From DATAWZ01 sp036266975 (GTDB lineage Bacteria > Actinomycetota > Thermoleophilia > Solirubrobacterales > Solirubrobacteraceae): a stretch of 34,494 nt of DNA. Positions 1-6,957 of this stretch are shown one piece after another. Both the position numbers and the translations under genes were made by a program. The notes under the pieces are model-generated. The model did no database searches, had not been told where the DNA came from, and worked only from the letters and a program-made list of their open reading frames with translations. Each line of letters begins with the position of its first letter. The first letter of the stretch is position 1. Where the stretch lies: NCBI GenBank assembly GCA_036266975.1, contig DATAWZ010000117.1, positions 1 through 34,494 on the forward strand. Direction: 5' to 3'.

Positions 1-83
1 CGGATCGCGTTCCTGGTGAAGCCGAGGGCGATGAGCTCATCGTGCGTGACCACCCCGTGCTGCCGGGCGGCGAGCTGGGCCAC
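1..83 (-). CDS. AbiEi-like/DUF559-type protein, N-terminal fragment (runs off the window)
   Basis: Read leftward from a GTG at 83, the frame encodes a short winged-helix-like start (LAARQHGVVTHDELIALGF followed by TRNAIR). This matches the N-terminal helix-turn-helix of AbiEi-type antitoxin/regulator proteins, often fused to a DUF559 nuclease-like domain in high-GC actinobacteria. Only about 27 residues are visible, so the C-terminal domain and thus the function cannot be seen. The start is uncertain: the same frame is open back to an ATG at 182, which would put the 90-142 inverted repeat inside the coding sequence. The GTG at 83 keeps the repeat upstream and fits the conserved domain boundary. 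The family match is from memory of the motif. Confidence 0.55.
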   Translation of the reverse strand, partial: MAQLAARQHGVVTHDELIALGFTRNAI

Positions 84-89
84 CAGCAG

Positions 90-142
90 GGGGGGTGGTG
101 TACCTGAGCGTCGCTGTAGTGCGCTGGGGTACGCCACCCCCC
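90..142. repeat. 21-bp inverted repeat with 11-nt loop
   Basis: Arms 90-110 and 122-142 (GGGGGGTGG...GTACC and GGTAC...CCACCCCCC) pair along 21 positions with one clear mismatch and two G-T pairs, around an 11-nt loop (111-121). It lies between the rarA stop and the AbiEi-like start, both read leftward. There is no T run on either side, so it is not a classical intrinsic terminator. It could be a T-tract-free terminator, a protein-binding palindrome or a dispersed repeat. Confidence 0.7.
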
Positions 143-206
143 TGATTGTTCGCCGCGCTTGGGATGGAATCCGTACGCGCATCGCGCGTCGCGCGACGCG
201 AGCGGC

Positions 207-1511
207 CTACTCCTCCCGCCCGCGCGCCCGACGCACGGCCCGCAACCGCTCGGCGAGCCGCGCCTCGGCCTCGTCGGGCCGGTAGAAGCGCTCGCCCACG
301 AGCCGCTCGGGCATCAGCTCCTGGGGGGAGACGTGCCCCGCATGCGAATGCGGGTAGTCGTAGCCGCCGACCTCCTGCCCCGGCCGCGGCCCCGAGCGCA
401 GGTGCGGGGGCACCGGCGCGGCGCCGTGGGTGCGCACGTGCTCGCGGGCCGCGGACAGCGCGGCGCCGGCGGCATTGGACTTCGGCGCGAGCGCGAGCCA
501 CACCGCTGCCTGCGCCAAGGCGAAGTGGCACTCGGGCAGTCCGACGCGGTCGACCGCCGCCGCCGCGGCGACGGCCACCGAGAGCGCCGACGGATCGGCG
601 CCGCCGACGTCCTCGGAGGCGAAGATCACCATCCGCCGCGCGATGAAGCGCGGATCCTCGCCGCCCTCGAGCATCACCGCCAGGTAGTAGAGCGAGGCGT
701 CGGGATCCGAGCCGCGCGTCGCCTTGATCCAGGCCGAGATGTAGTCGTAGTGCCGGTCGCCGGCGCGGTCGTACCAGACCCCGGCCCGCTGCAGGGCGTC
801 GGCCGCGCGCTCGAGCGAGACCGTCGCCTCGCCCGCGGCGGCCGCGGTCTCGGAGGCGAGCTCGAGCGCGGACAGGGCCACGCGCGCGTCGCCGCCGGCC
901 CGCGCGGCGATCAGCGCCAGCGCGTCCGGGTCGGTCTCGATCGCCTCGCCGCCCGCGACCGCCCGCGCCAACAGCGCGAGCACGTCGTCCTCCGAGAGCG
1001 CGGTCAGGGCGTAGACGCGCGTGCGCGAGAGCAGCGCCGAGTTGACCTCGAAGGCGGGGTTCTCGGTCGTCGCGCCGATGAGCACGATCAGCCCCTCCTC
1101 GACCGCCGGCAGCAGGACGTCCTGCTGGGCCTTGTTGAAGCGGTGGATCTCGTCCAGGAAGAGGATCGTCGGCGGCTCGCCCAGCGATCGGCGGTGCGCC
1201 GCGCGCTCGAGCACGCCGCGGACCTCGGCGCGCCCCGCCTGCACCGCTGAGAGCTCCTCGAAGGTGGAGCCCGACGCGCCGGCGACGATCCGCGCGAGCG
1301 TGGTCTTGCCCGTTCCCGGCGGCCCGGCGAGGATCATCGAGTGCGGGCGCCCCTGCTCGATCGCCGCGCGCAGCGCGCTCTCGGGGCCGAGCAGGTGGGC
1401 CTGGCCGGCGAACCCCTCGAGCCCCTGCGGGCGCATCCGCACCGCGAGCGGCCGGCGGCTCCCCGACCCCGACTCCCGCCCCGGGTCCGGTCCGAACAGC
1501 GTGTCGCTCAT
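207..1511 (-). CDS. rarA: Replication-associated recombination protein A (AAA+ ATPase)
   Basis: RarA/MgsA-type AAA+ ATPase of 434 residues, close to the family length, acting at stalled replication forks. Visible motifs are Walker A GPPGTGKT (residues 63-70), Walker B LFLDEIHR (117-124), sensor-1 GATTENPAFEVN (from 146) and the SRTRV arginine-finger segment (from 162). These are followed by the conserved C-terminal MgsA region with RRMVIFASEDVGGADP. The ATG at 1509-1511 overlaps the stop of the upstream acetyltransferase in an ATGA junction, so the two are translationally coupled. The preceding 111 open codons are the antisense side of that gene and were excluded. Assignment is secure. The role in fork rescue is family knowledge. 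Confidence 0.95.
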   Translation of the reverse strand: MSDTLFGPDPGRESGSGSRRPLAVRMRPQGLEGFAGQAHLLGPESALRAAIEQGRPHSMILAGPPGTGKTTLARIVAGASGSTFEELSAVQAGRAEVRGVLERAAHRRSLGEPPTILFLDEIHRFNKAQQDVLLPAVEEGLIVLIGATTENPAFEVNSALLSRTRVYALTALSEDDVLALLARAVAGGEAIETDPDALALIAARAGGDARVALSALELASETAAAAGEATVSLERAADALQRAGVWYDRAGDRHYDYISAWIKATRGSDPDASLYYLAVMLEGGEDPRFIARRMVIFASEDVGGADPSALSVAVAAAAAVDRVGLPECHFALAQAAVWLALAPKSNAAGAALSAAREHVRTHGAAPVPPHLRSGPRPGQEVGGYDYPHSHAGHVSPQELMPERLVGERFYRPDEAEARLAERLRAVRRARGREE

Positions 1512-2002
1512 GGCACCGCCCGTCCGAGCACGAGCACGTCGGCGAGCCGCCCGTCCAACCGTGTGACGCCCGGCAGCCGCCCCCACTCCACAAAGCCGGC
1601 GGCGGCGAACAACCGCACGCTGGCCTCGTTGTGCGGGAAGACCTTGGCCACCAGCCGCTCCACGCCGCAGCCCGGCGCCGCCTGCAGCGCGTGGGCGAGC
1701 AGCGCGCGCCCGAGGCCGCGCCCCTGCGCCGCGGGGTCCAGGTAGCAGCCGACCTCGGCGGTCGCCGCGTACGCCGGGCGCGAGTTGAAGTCGTCCAGGG
1801 CGAGCCAGCCGAGGAGCGCCCCGCCGTCGTCCTCGAGCACCCACGCCGGCCGGCGCCGCGGGTCGCGCTCGAGCAGCCAGGCGCGTCGTTGCTCGGTGCT
1901 CACCGCGTACAGGTCGGCGGTCGCGGAGCGGCCGGGAATCGCGGCGTTGTAGATGGCGACGACCGCTTCCAGGTCGCCGGCGCGGGCCAGGCGAGGGATC
2001 AT
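1508..2002 (-). CDS. GNAT family N-acetyltransferase (phosphinothricin acetyltransferase-like)
   Basis: A 164-residue GNAT acetyltransferase transferring acetyl from acetyl-CoA to an amine. The start (RLARAGDLEAVVAIYNAAI) is typical of the Pat/Bar-like subgroup, and the acetyl-CoA pyrophosphate-binding loop is QGRGLG at about 93-98. The motif B region VFPHNEASVRLFAAAGF is also clear. The substrate cannot be read from sequence; phosphinothricin, methionine sulfone or a ribosomal protein are all seen in the family. The start ATG at 2000-2002 is six bases from the divergent lipoprotein ATG. The stop overlaps the rarA start (ATGA), implying a two-gene operon. Confidence 0.88.
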   Translation of the reverse strand: MIPRLARAGDLEAVVAIYNAAIPGRSATADLYAVSTEQRRAWLLERDPRRRPAWVLEDDGGALLGWLALDDFNSRPAYAATAEVGCYLDPAAQGRGLGRALLAHALQAAPGCGVERLVAKVFPHNEASVRLFAAAGFVEWGRLPGVTRLDGRLADVLVLGRAVP

Positions 2003-2014
2003 GCCGGGATGATC
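1997..2014. promoter_or_regulatory. Symmetrical divergent start region
   Basis: GATCAT (1997-2002), six bases GCCGGG, then ATGATC (2009-2014) form a perfect inverted repeat. The inward-facing arms contain the start codons of the two divergent genes. Each arm also sits where a weak -10 box (A at position 2, T at position 6) for the opposite gene would lie in a leaderless arrangement. The symmetry is directly visible; the promoter role is inferred. Confidence 0.35.
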
Positions 2015-3766
2015 GCGCAGGAGCGGCGCCGTCGAGCGCGAAGTTCGAATGCCGTGCGGGCCGTCCTCGCCAGCCTCCCGGCGGCGCTGCTCGCGCTGCT
2101 GCTCACCGCCTGCGGGTCGCAGACCAAGCGGGTCACGACCACCGCGACGGTCACCGTGACCCGCACCACCACGGCCGCGACCACGCCGCCGCCGACGATG
2201 CCGACCGTCACGGTCCTGGAGACCACCGGGCCGGACTCGCTCGATCCCCAGGTGGGGACCAACTCGCAGTCCGACGAGGCCACGTGGCTGGCCTACACCG
2301 GTCTGCTCACCTACGCGCACGCCGACGGGGTGGGCTCCACGCGCGTGATCCCGGGGCTGGCCATCGCGCGGCCGACGATCTCCGACGACGGGATGACCTA
2401 CACGCTCCAGCTGCGCTCGGGGCTGCGCTACTCCAACGGCTTCGCCGTTCGCGCGAGCGACTTCACCTACACGGTCGAGCGCGCGCTGCGCCTGCACTGG
2501 GCCGGCGATTCCTACATCGCCGGGAGCATCGTCGGGGCGAGCGCCTACGCGGCCGGGCACGCGTCGACCATCTCGGGCATCCAGACCGACAACGCGACCG
2601 GGTCGATCGTCATCCACCTGCGCGCGCCCTACGGCGCCTTCGAGAACGTGCTCGCCTTCCCGGCGCTCGGGCTCGTGCCGGCCGGCGTGGCGATGACCCC
2701 GATCGGCAACTCCCCGCCGCCGGGCGTCGGGCCCTACATGCTCACCAACGTCACCGGCAACGCGTTCAAGGCGGTGATCAACCCGCTCTACGCCGCCGAG
2801 GCGGTCCCGGGAATCCCGGTCGCCAGCGTCGACATCTCCGTGCGGATCGGCGGCAGCGCGCAATCGGACATCTCCCAGGTGCTCGCCGACGACGCCGACG
2901 TGCTCGACCCCTCGGTCCACCCCTCGCCCGCCGCGCAGGCCCAGCTGCGGGGCGCCGCGTCGAGTCGCTTCGCGATCCACGCCGCGGGCTCGACCGAGTT
3001 CTTCTTCCTGAACGTGCGCCGGGCGCCGTTCCTGAACCCGCTCGCACGCGAGGCCGTGATCGTCGCCCTGGACCGCCCCGCCCTCTCCGCGCTCGACGGG
3101 GGGTCGCTGATCCCGGGCTGCTATCTGATCCCGCCCGCGGTCGTCGGTCATCCGACCGCGCCCTGCCCGTTCGCCGACCCGACCGCGGCGGGCGACCTCG
3201 CGCGCGCCCGGCGGCTCATGGCCCGCTCGGGGATGCTCGGCGCGCCGGTCATCGTCAGCGGCGAGCGCAGCGAGCCGATGCGCGCCCAGACGCTCGCCTA
3301 CGTGCACCTGCTGGGCGAGCTCGGGTTCCACGCCACGGCCAAGATCTTCCGCGACGGCCGGTACGCCGCGGCGATCACCGATGCGGCCGGCGGCCTGCAG
3401 ACGGGCTTTGCCGTCTACGACGACGACTTCCCCAGCCCGATCGACTTCTACCGCCTGCTCGAGCACTCCACGCTGCCCGTCGGCAACGAGGATCTCGACC
3501 ACGCCGACGACCCGTTCATCCAGTCGAGCCTGCGCACACTCGCGGTCGTCCCCACGAGCAAGCTGCGCACGGTCTCGATGAGCTGGCGCGTGCTCGACCG
3601 CTACGTGGCCCGGCGCGGCTACCTGGCCGTCGTCGGCTACGGCGAGGAGACCGAGCTGACCTCCTCGCGGATCGACTTCGCCGCCGTGCGATCGATCCCG
3701 TTCTACGGCCTGGACTGGACCTCGCTGCGCCTGAGCGCTCCGGCCGGCGTAGCATCAGCGTCGTGA
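2009..3766 (+). CDS. Extracellular solute-binding lipoprotein, family 5 (peptide-binding type)
   Basis: A 585-residue ABC-transporter substrate-binding protein of the SBP_bac_5 (DppA/OppA) family. The N terminus carries basic residues, a hydrophobic stretch and a lipobox LLTAC, then a Thr-rich linker, so it should be a membrane-anchored lipoprotein. The mature part shows DSLDPQVGTNSQSDEATWLAY, SDDGMTYTLQLRSGLRYSNG and TEFFFLNVRRAPFLNPLAREAV, all characteristic of the fold. The ATG at 2009 has a GAGGG stretch ten bases upstream. A GTG at 2054 just before the signal peptide is an alternative. No permease or ATPase genes for this family lie nearby, so it is an orphan binding protein. It is coupled (GTGA) to an M20 peptidase, which would fit peptide capture and hydrolysis. 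Confidence 0.88.
   Translation: MIAQERRRRARSSNAVRAVLASLPAALLALLLTACGSQTKRVTTTATVTVTRTTTAATTPPPTMPTVTVLETTGPDSLDPQVGTNSQSDEATWLAYTGLLTYAHADGVGSTRVIPGLAIARPTISDDGMTYTLQLRSGLRYSNGFAVRASDFTYTVERALRLHWAGDSYIAGSIVGASAYAAGHASTISGIQTDNATGSIVIHLRAPYGAFENVLAFPALGLVPAGVAMTPIGNSPPPGVGPYMLTNVTGNAFKAVINPLYAAEAVPGIPVASVDISVRIGGSAQSDISQVLADDADVLDPSVHPSPAAQAQLRGAASSRFAIHAAGSTEFFFLNVRRAPFLNPLAREAVIVALDRPALSALDGGSLIPGCYLIPPAVVGHPTAPCPFADPTAAGDLARARRLMARSGMLGAPVIVSGERSEPMRAQTLAYVHLLGELGFHATAKIFRDGRYAAAITDAAGGLQTGFAVYDDDFPSPIDFYRLLEHSTLPVGNEDLDHADDPFIQSSLRTLAVVPTSKLRTVSMSWRVLDRYVARRGYLAVVGYGEETELTSSRIDFAAVRSIPFYGLDWTSLRLSAPAGVASAS
3750..3755 (+). promoter_or_regulatory. -10 box for leaderless M20 peptidase transcript
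   Basis: TAGCAT lies exactly seven bases before the GTG start at 3763, inside the 3' end of the lipoprotein gene. The spacing puts the expected transcription start at or next to the start codon. Position is seen; promoter activity is inferred. Confidence 0.4.
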
Positions 3767-5097
3767 GCGCCGTCACCGCCCCCGCCCTGGATCCGGTGAC
3801 GCTGCTGGGAGAGCTGATCCGCTTCAACACGGTCAACCCGCCGGGCAACGAGCGCCCGGCGGCCGAGCACCTCGCGGCCGTGCTGCGGGACGCGGGCTTC
3901 GAGGTCTCTCTGTACGCGGCGACCGAGCAGCGCCCGAACGTCGTGGCGCGGCTGCGCGGGACCGACGACGGGCCGACGCTGTGTCTGCTCTCGCACATCG
4001 ACACCGTCCTGGCCGATCCGGACGCCTGGAGCCACGACCCCTGGTCGGGCGAGCTGATCGACGGCTTCGTCTGGGGCCGCGGCGCGCTGGACATGAAGTC
4101 GCAGACCGCGGCCGAGGTGGCCGCCGCGGCGAGCCTGGCCCGCTCGGGCTGGCGCCCCGCCCACGGCGACCTGCTCGTCGTGTGCGTCGTGGACGAGGAG
4201 GTCGGCGGCGCGCTCGGGGCCGAGTGGATCTGCGAGCACCACCCGGACTCGGTGCGCTGCGACATGCTGCTCAACGAGGGTGGCGGCTGGCGCGCCGAGC
4301 TCGACGGCGGCCAGGCCCTGTACGGCGTCGGCTGCGCCGAGAAGGGCGTGTTCCGCTTCAAGGTGATCACGCGCGGCGTCGCGGGACACGCTTCGATCCC
4401 GCGCATGGGCGAGAACGCGCTGCTGGCCATGGCGCCGCTGCTCGCGAGACTGGCCGAGCGCCAGCCCACGATGCAGCTCGTCCAGGAGCCCCGCGCGCTA
4501 CTGGAGGCGCTCGGCGAGTCCACCGAGGACCCGGCGGGCGCGGTCGCGCGGCTGCGCGGGCGCGACCCGATGCTCGCGCTCGTGGTCGAGCCGATGTGCG
4601 GCGTGAGCCTCGCGCCGACGCGCATCCTCGCCTCGGAGAAGATCAACGTGATCCCCTCGCGCGCCGAGCTGCGCGTCGACTGCCGGGTTCCGCCCGGGCT
4701 GGGGGAGGTCGAGGCGCGCGCCGCCGCCGAGGAGGTGCTCGGCCGCGAGGGCTACGAGCTCGAGTTCACCGAGCGGGTGATGGGAAATCGCTCTCCGATC
4801 GAGGGACCGTTCATGGATCGGATAAAAGAGTGGATCGCGGCGAATGATCCCGGGGCGTTGTGCGCCCCGTCGGTCCTTCCCGGATTCACCGACTCACGCA
4901 CGTTCCGCGCCGCCTTCCCCGACCTCGTTGCCTACGGCTTCTTCCCCCACCGCCACATGACCATCGCCGGTACCTGGCCGCTGATCCACGGCGCCGACGA
5001 GCGCATCGACGTCCGCGACCTGCAGTTCGCGACGCGCTTCTATGGCGACATCGCGCAGGCGGTGCTCGGCGGCGACGCGAGAGAGGAGCGGCGATGA
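3763..5097 (+). CDS. M20 family metallopeptidase (ArgE/DapE/CPG2 group)
   Basis: A 444-residue zinc-dependent amidohydrolase/peptidase of the M20 family, of normal length. Metal ligands and catalytic residues are in place: SHIDTV (His78, Asp80), GRGALDMKS (bridging Asp110), VDEEVGG (general base Glu145 and metal Glu146), LNEGGG (Glu172), and the C-terminal ligand in WPLIHGADERI (His409). The dimerisation/lid domain is the middle third. The substrate is unresolved; acetylornithine, succinyl-diaminopimelate or dipeptides are all possible. It starts with GTG overlapping the lipoprotein stop (GTGA) and ends overlapping the next gene (ATGA). Placement behind a peptide-binding lipoprotein favours a peptidase role. 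Confidence 0.92.
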   Translation: MSAVTAPALDPVTLLGELIRFNTVNPPGNERPAAEHLAAVLRDAGFEVSLYAATEQRPNVVARLRGTDDGPTLCLLSHIDTVLADPDAWSHDPWSGELIDGFVWGRGALDMKSQTAAEVAAAASLARSGWRPAHGDLLVVCVVDEEVGGALGAEWICEHHPDSVRCDMLLNEGGGWRAELDGGQALYGVGCAEKGVFRFKVITRGVAGHASIPRMGENALLAMAPLLARLAERQPTMQLVQEPRALLEALGESTEDPAGAVARLRGRDPMLALVVEPMCGVSLAPTRILASEKINVIPSRAELRVDCRVPPGLGEVEARAAAEEVLGREGYELEFTERVMGNRSPIEGPFMDRIKEWIAANDPGALCAPSVLPGFTDSRTFRAAFPDLVAYGFFPHRHMTIAGTWPLIHGADERIDVRDLQFATRFYGDIAQAVLGGDAREERR

Positions 5098-5597
5098 GCG
5101 CGCCCGCTGGGCGCCCGGAGCGCGACGACTGGGCCACGCTGGCCGAGGGGGCGATCGGCCTGGGCTGCGTGCTCGTCTTCATCAGCCTCTTCCTGACCTG
5201 GAAGACGCTGACGATCAGCGACAAGCAGGAGTACCACAGCTCGGTGACGCTGGGCTCGGCCAGCGGCCTGAACAGCTGGGGCATCCTCACGCTGGTGTTC
5301 CTGCTCGTCACGGCCGCCGTCTTCTTGAGCGGATTCGTGTCGCTCGGCAGGTTCCTCGAGCGCCTGCCGGTGCCGCACGCGCTCGTCTTCACGCTCGGCG
5401 GGGCCGGGGAGCTCGTCACGATCCTGCTCTTCTCCCACCACTACCAGGGCTCGCTCAAGTTCGGCTTCGGCATGGCCCTGGTGGGGGCGGCGATCACCTT
5501 CCTCGCCGGCGTTGTCGCGCTGCTGCGTCCGCAGGCGGCGTCGGCGCCGAGGCGCCCGTACGACCACAGCGCCCAAGGACCGAGCTCGGCCGGGTGA
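5094..5597 (+). CDS. Small integral membrane protein of unknown function
   Basis: A 167-residue protein with about four hydrophobic segments (IGLGCVLVFISLFLTW, ILTLVFLLVTAAVFLSGFV, ALVFTLGGAGELVTILLF, MALVGAAITFLAGVVALL). A polar loop follows the first segment and a basic, Pro-rich tail ends it. I do not recognise a named family. The ATG overlaps the peptidase stop (ATGA) with a GAGAGGAG ribosome-binding site at 5081-5088. It ends in a GTGA overlap with the DUF1385 gene, so it is translationally coupled on both sides. Confidence 0.75.
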   Translation: MSAPAGRPERDDWATLAEGAIGLGCVLVFISLFLTWKTLTISDKQEYHSSVTLGSASGLNSWGILTLVFLLVTAAVFLSGFVSLGRFLERLPVPHALVFTLGGAGELVTILLFSHHYQGSLKFGFGMALVGAAITFLAGVVALLRPQAASAPRRPYDHSAQGPSSAG

Positions 5598-6397
5598 GCC
5601 CCGAGCCCCTGCGCCTCGGCGGGATGGCCCTGCGCAACGGGCTGCTCGTCCACGGCCCGACGAGCTGGGCGGTCGCCGTGCGCGATGGGCACGGCGAGGT
5701 ACAGGTGGCCAGCGGACGCAAGCCACGTCTGCGCAGGGGCGGCTCGATCCCCGGGGTGCGCGGCGTGCTGCGCCTGGGCGAGGCGATGGCGCTGATCCCG
5801 ATCGTCAAGCGCGCCCTGCCGGCGGTGCGGCTGCCGTTCCAGGACCCCACGGTGCTCGGCGTCGCCGCCGCGGCGACCGTCGTCGGCTCGCGCGCGCGGC
5901 GGCTGTCCGCCGCCGGCGGGATGGCCGGCGAGGCCGCGGCGGCGGCGATCTCGCTCGTGCCCTCGCTCGTCGCGCTCGGCGGCGGCGATCTGGCCGCCTA
6001 CCACGGCGTCGAGCACAAGGCGATCGCCGCGTACGAGCAGGGCGAGCCCGACGCGGCGCAGGCGGCCAAGGAGCACGATCGCTGCGGCTCGCACCTGGTC
6101 GCGCCGATGCTCGCCGCCAACCTCGCCGGCGTGACGGTGCTGCGGCGCCTGGCGGCCCCGCCCGGGCGTCTGGCCCAGGGCGGGCTCGCGCTCGCCTCGG
6201 CCGGGATCGCGGTCGAGGTCTTCGCCTGGTCGGAGCGCCATTCCGAGAGCGCGATGGCCCACGCCCTGCGCCGGCCCGGGCACGCCCTGCAGCGGGTGAT
6301 CGGCACACGCGAGCCGACGGCCGAGCAGCTCGAGGTCGGCGAGGCCGCCCTGCGCGAGCTGCTGCGCGCCGAGGGCGCGCCGGCGCTCGCGGGCTGA
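5594..6397 (+). CDS. DUF1385 family protein (YqhQ-like)
   Basis: A 267-residue protein of the DUF1385 family. The diagnostic segment is AAYHGVEHKAIAAYE, followed by EHDRCGSHLV (the YHGAEHK and HxRCGT motifs of the family). N-terminal features are GGMALRNGLLVHGPTSWAVAV and a membrane-associated middle region. The biochemical role of the family is unknown; the invariant His/Glu/Cys residues suggest metal or catalytic function. GTG start overlaps the preceding stop. The stop at 6395-6397 abuts the stop of the convergent marR gene with no intergenic base. Confidence 0.88.
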   Translation: MSPEPLRLGGMALRNGLLVHGPTSWAVAVRDGHGEVQVASGRKPRLRRGGSIPGVRGVLRLGEAMALIPIVKRALPAVRLPFQDPTVLGVAAAATVVGSRARRLSAAGGMAGEAAAAAISLVPSLVALGGGDLAAYHGVEHKAIAAYEQGEPDAAQAAKEHDRCGSHLVAPMLAANLAGVTVLRRLAAPPGRLAQGGLALASAGIAVEVFAWSERHSESAMAHALRRPGHALQRVIGTREPTAEQLEVGEAALRELLRAEGAPALAG

Positions 6398-6877
6398 TCA
6401 GTCGTCGAAGACGCCGCCCAGGCGCTCGGCGGCGTGCTCGCCCTCGGCGAAGCCGAGGTTCTCCGAGAGTCCCAGCAGCGTGTCGATGAGCTCCTCGCGC
6501 TCGGCCGCCGAGAGGCCCGCGCACACGCGCTGCTCGAAGGACGCGGCGAGCTGAACGGCCTGGCCGAACGTCTCGCCGCCACGGGGAGTGATGTAGACCG
6601 CCCGCGCGCGCCGGTCGGACGGATTCTGGCGGCGCTCGAGCAGCCCGCGCTCCTCCAAGCGATCGATCACCGCGACCATCCGGCTGGCCGGGATGTTCGC
6701 CCGGGCGCACAGCGCCTGCTGGCTCTGGCCCGGCTCGGCCACGACCGAGCGCAGCACCGCGAACTGGCGTGGCGCCAGCTCGAGTGGCTCCAGCGCGGCG
6801 CGAAACCCGTGGGCGACCGCGGCGCCGACGCTCGAGAGCAGAAAGCCGACCGTCCGTGGGGGCGGGCTCGGGAGCAT
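6398..6877 (-). CDS. MarR family transcriptional regulator
   Basis: A 159-residue winged-helix regulator. The recognition-helix region is QQALCARANIPASRMVAVIDRLEERGLLERR, followed by the wing NPSDRRARAVYITPRGGE, which is the classic MarR DxR wing. It is divergent from the MMPL transporter at 6958, and the intervening AT-rich palindromic DNA is the likely operator. The expected role is repression of the transporter and of itself, relieved by a ligand. The effector cannot be inferred. A GATAAT -10 box sits eight bases before its ATG. Confidence 0.9.
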   Translation of the reverse strand: MLPSPPPRTVGFLLSSVGAAVAHGFRAALEPLELAPRQFAVLRSVVAEPGQSQQALCARANIPASRMVAVIDRLEERGLLERRQNPSDRRARAVYITPRGGETFGQAVQLAASFEQRVCAGLSAAEREELIDTLLGLSENLGFAEGEHAAERLGGVFDD

Positions 6878-6885
6878 GACAAGAA

Positions 6886-6915
6886 ATTATCATGCTGAAT
6901 CATTCTGATATGAAT
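6886..6915. promoter_or_regulatory. AT-rich divergent promoter/operator of marR and the MMPL gene
   Basis: The DNA is conspicuously AT-rich for this window. It contains GATAAT on the minus strand (6886-6891), eight bases from the marR ATG. It also contains GAATCATTC (6897-6905), an odd-length palindrome, and a second pairing of ATTC (6902-6905) with GAAT (6912-6915). The two GAAT elements are 15 bp apart. Overlap of palindrome and -10 box fits MarR autorepression. Confidence 0.5.
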
Positions 6916-6957
6916 CGTTTCGCTCTATCACGGTTGCATCTTGAAACGGAGGCGACG

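Noticed and set aside
2003..3502. Minus-strand frame open upstream of the acetyltransferase
   Set aside because: Antisense of the lipoprotein gene with low-complexity Arg/Gly/Asp composition; the acetyltransferase starts at 2002.
2284..3762. Plus-strand frame open upstream of the M20 peptidase
   Set aside because: Arg/Ala-rich shadow of the solute-binding protein; the peptidase starts at GTG 3763.
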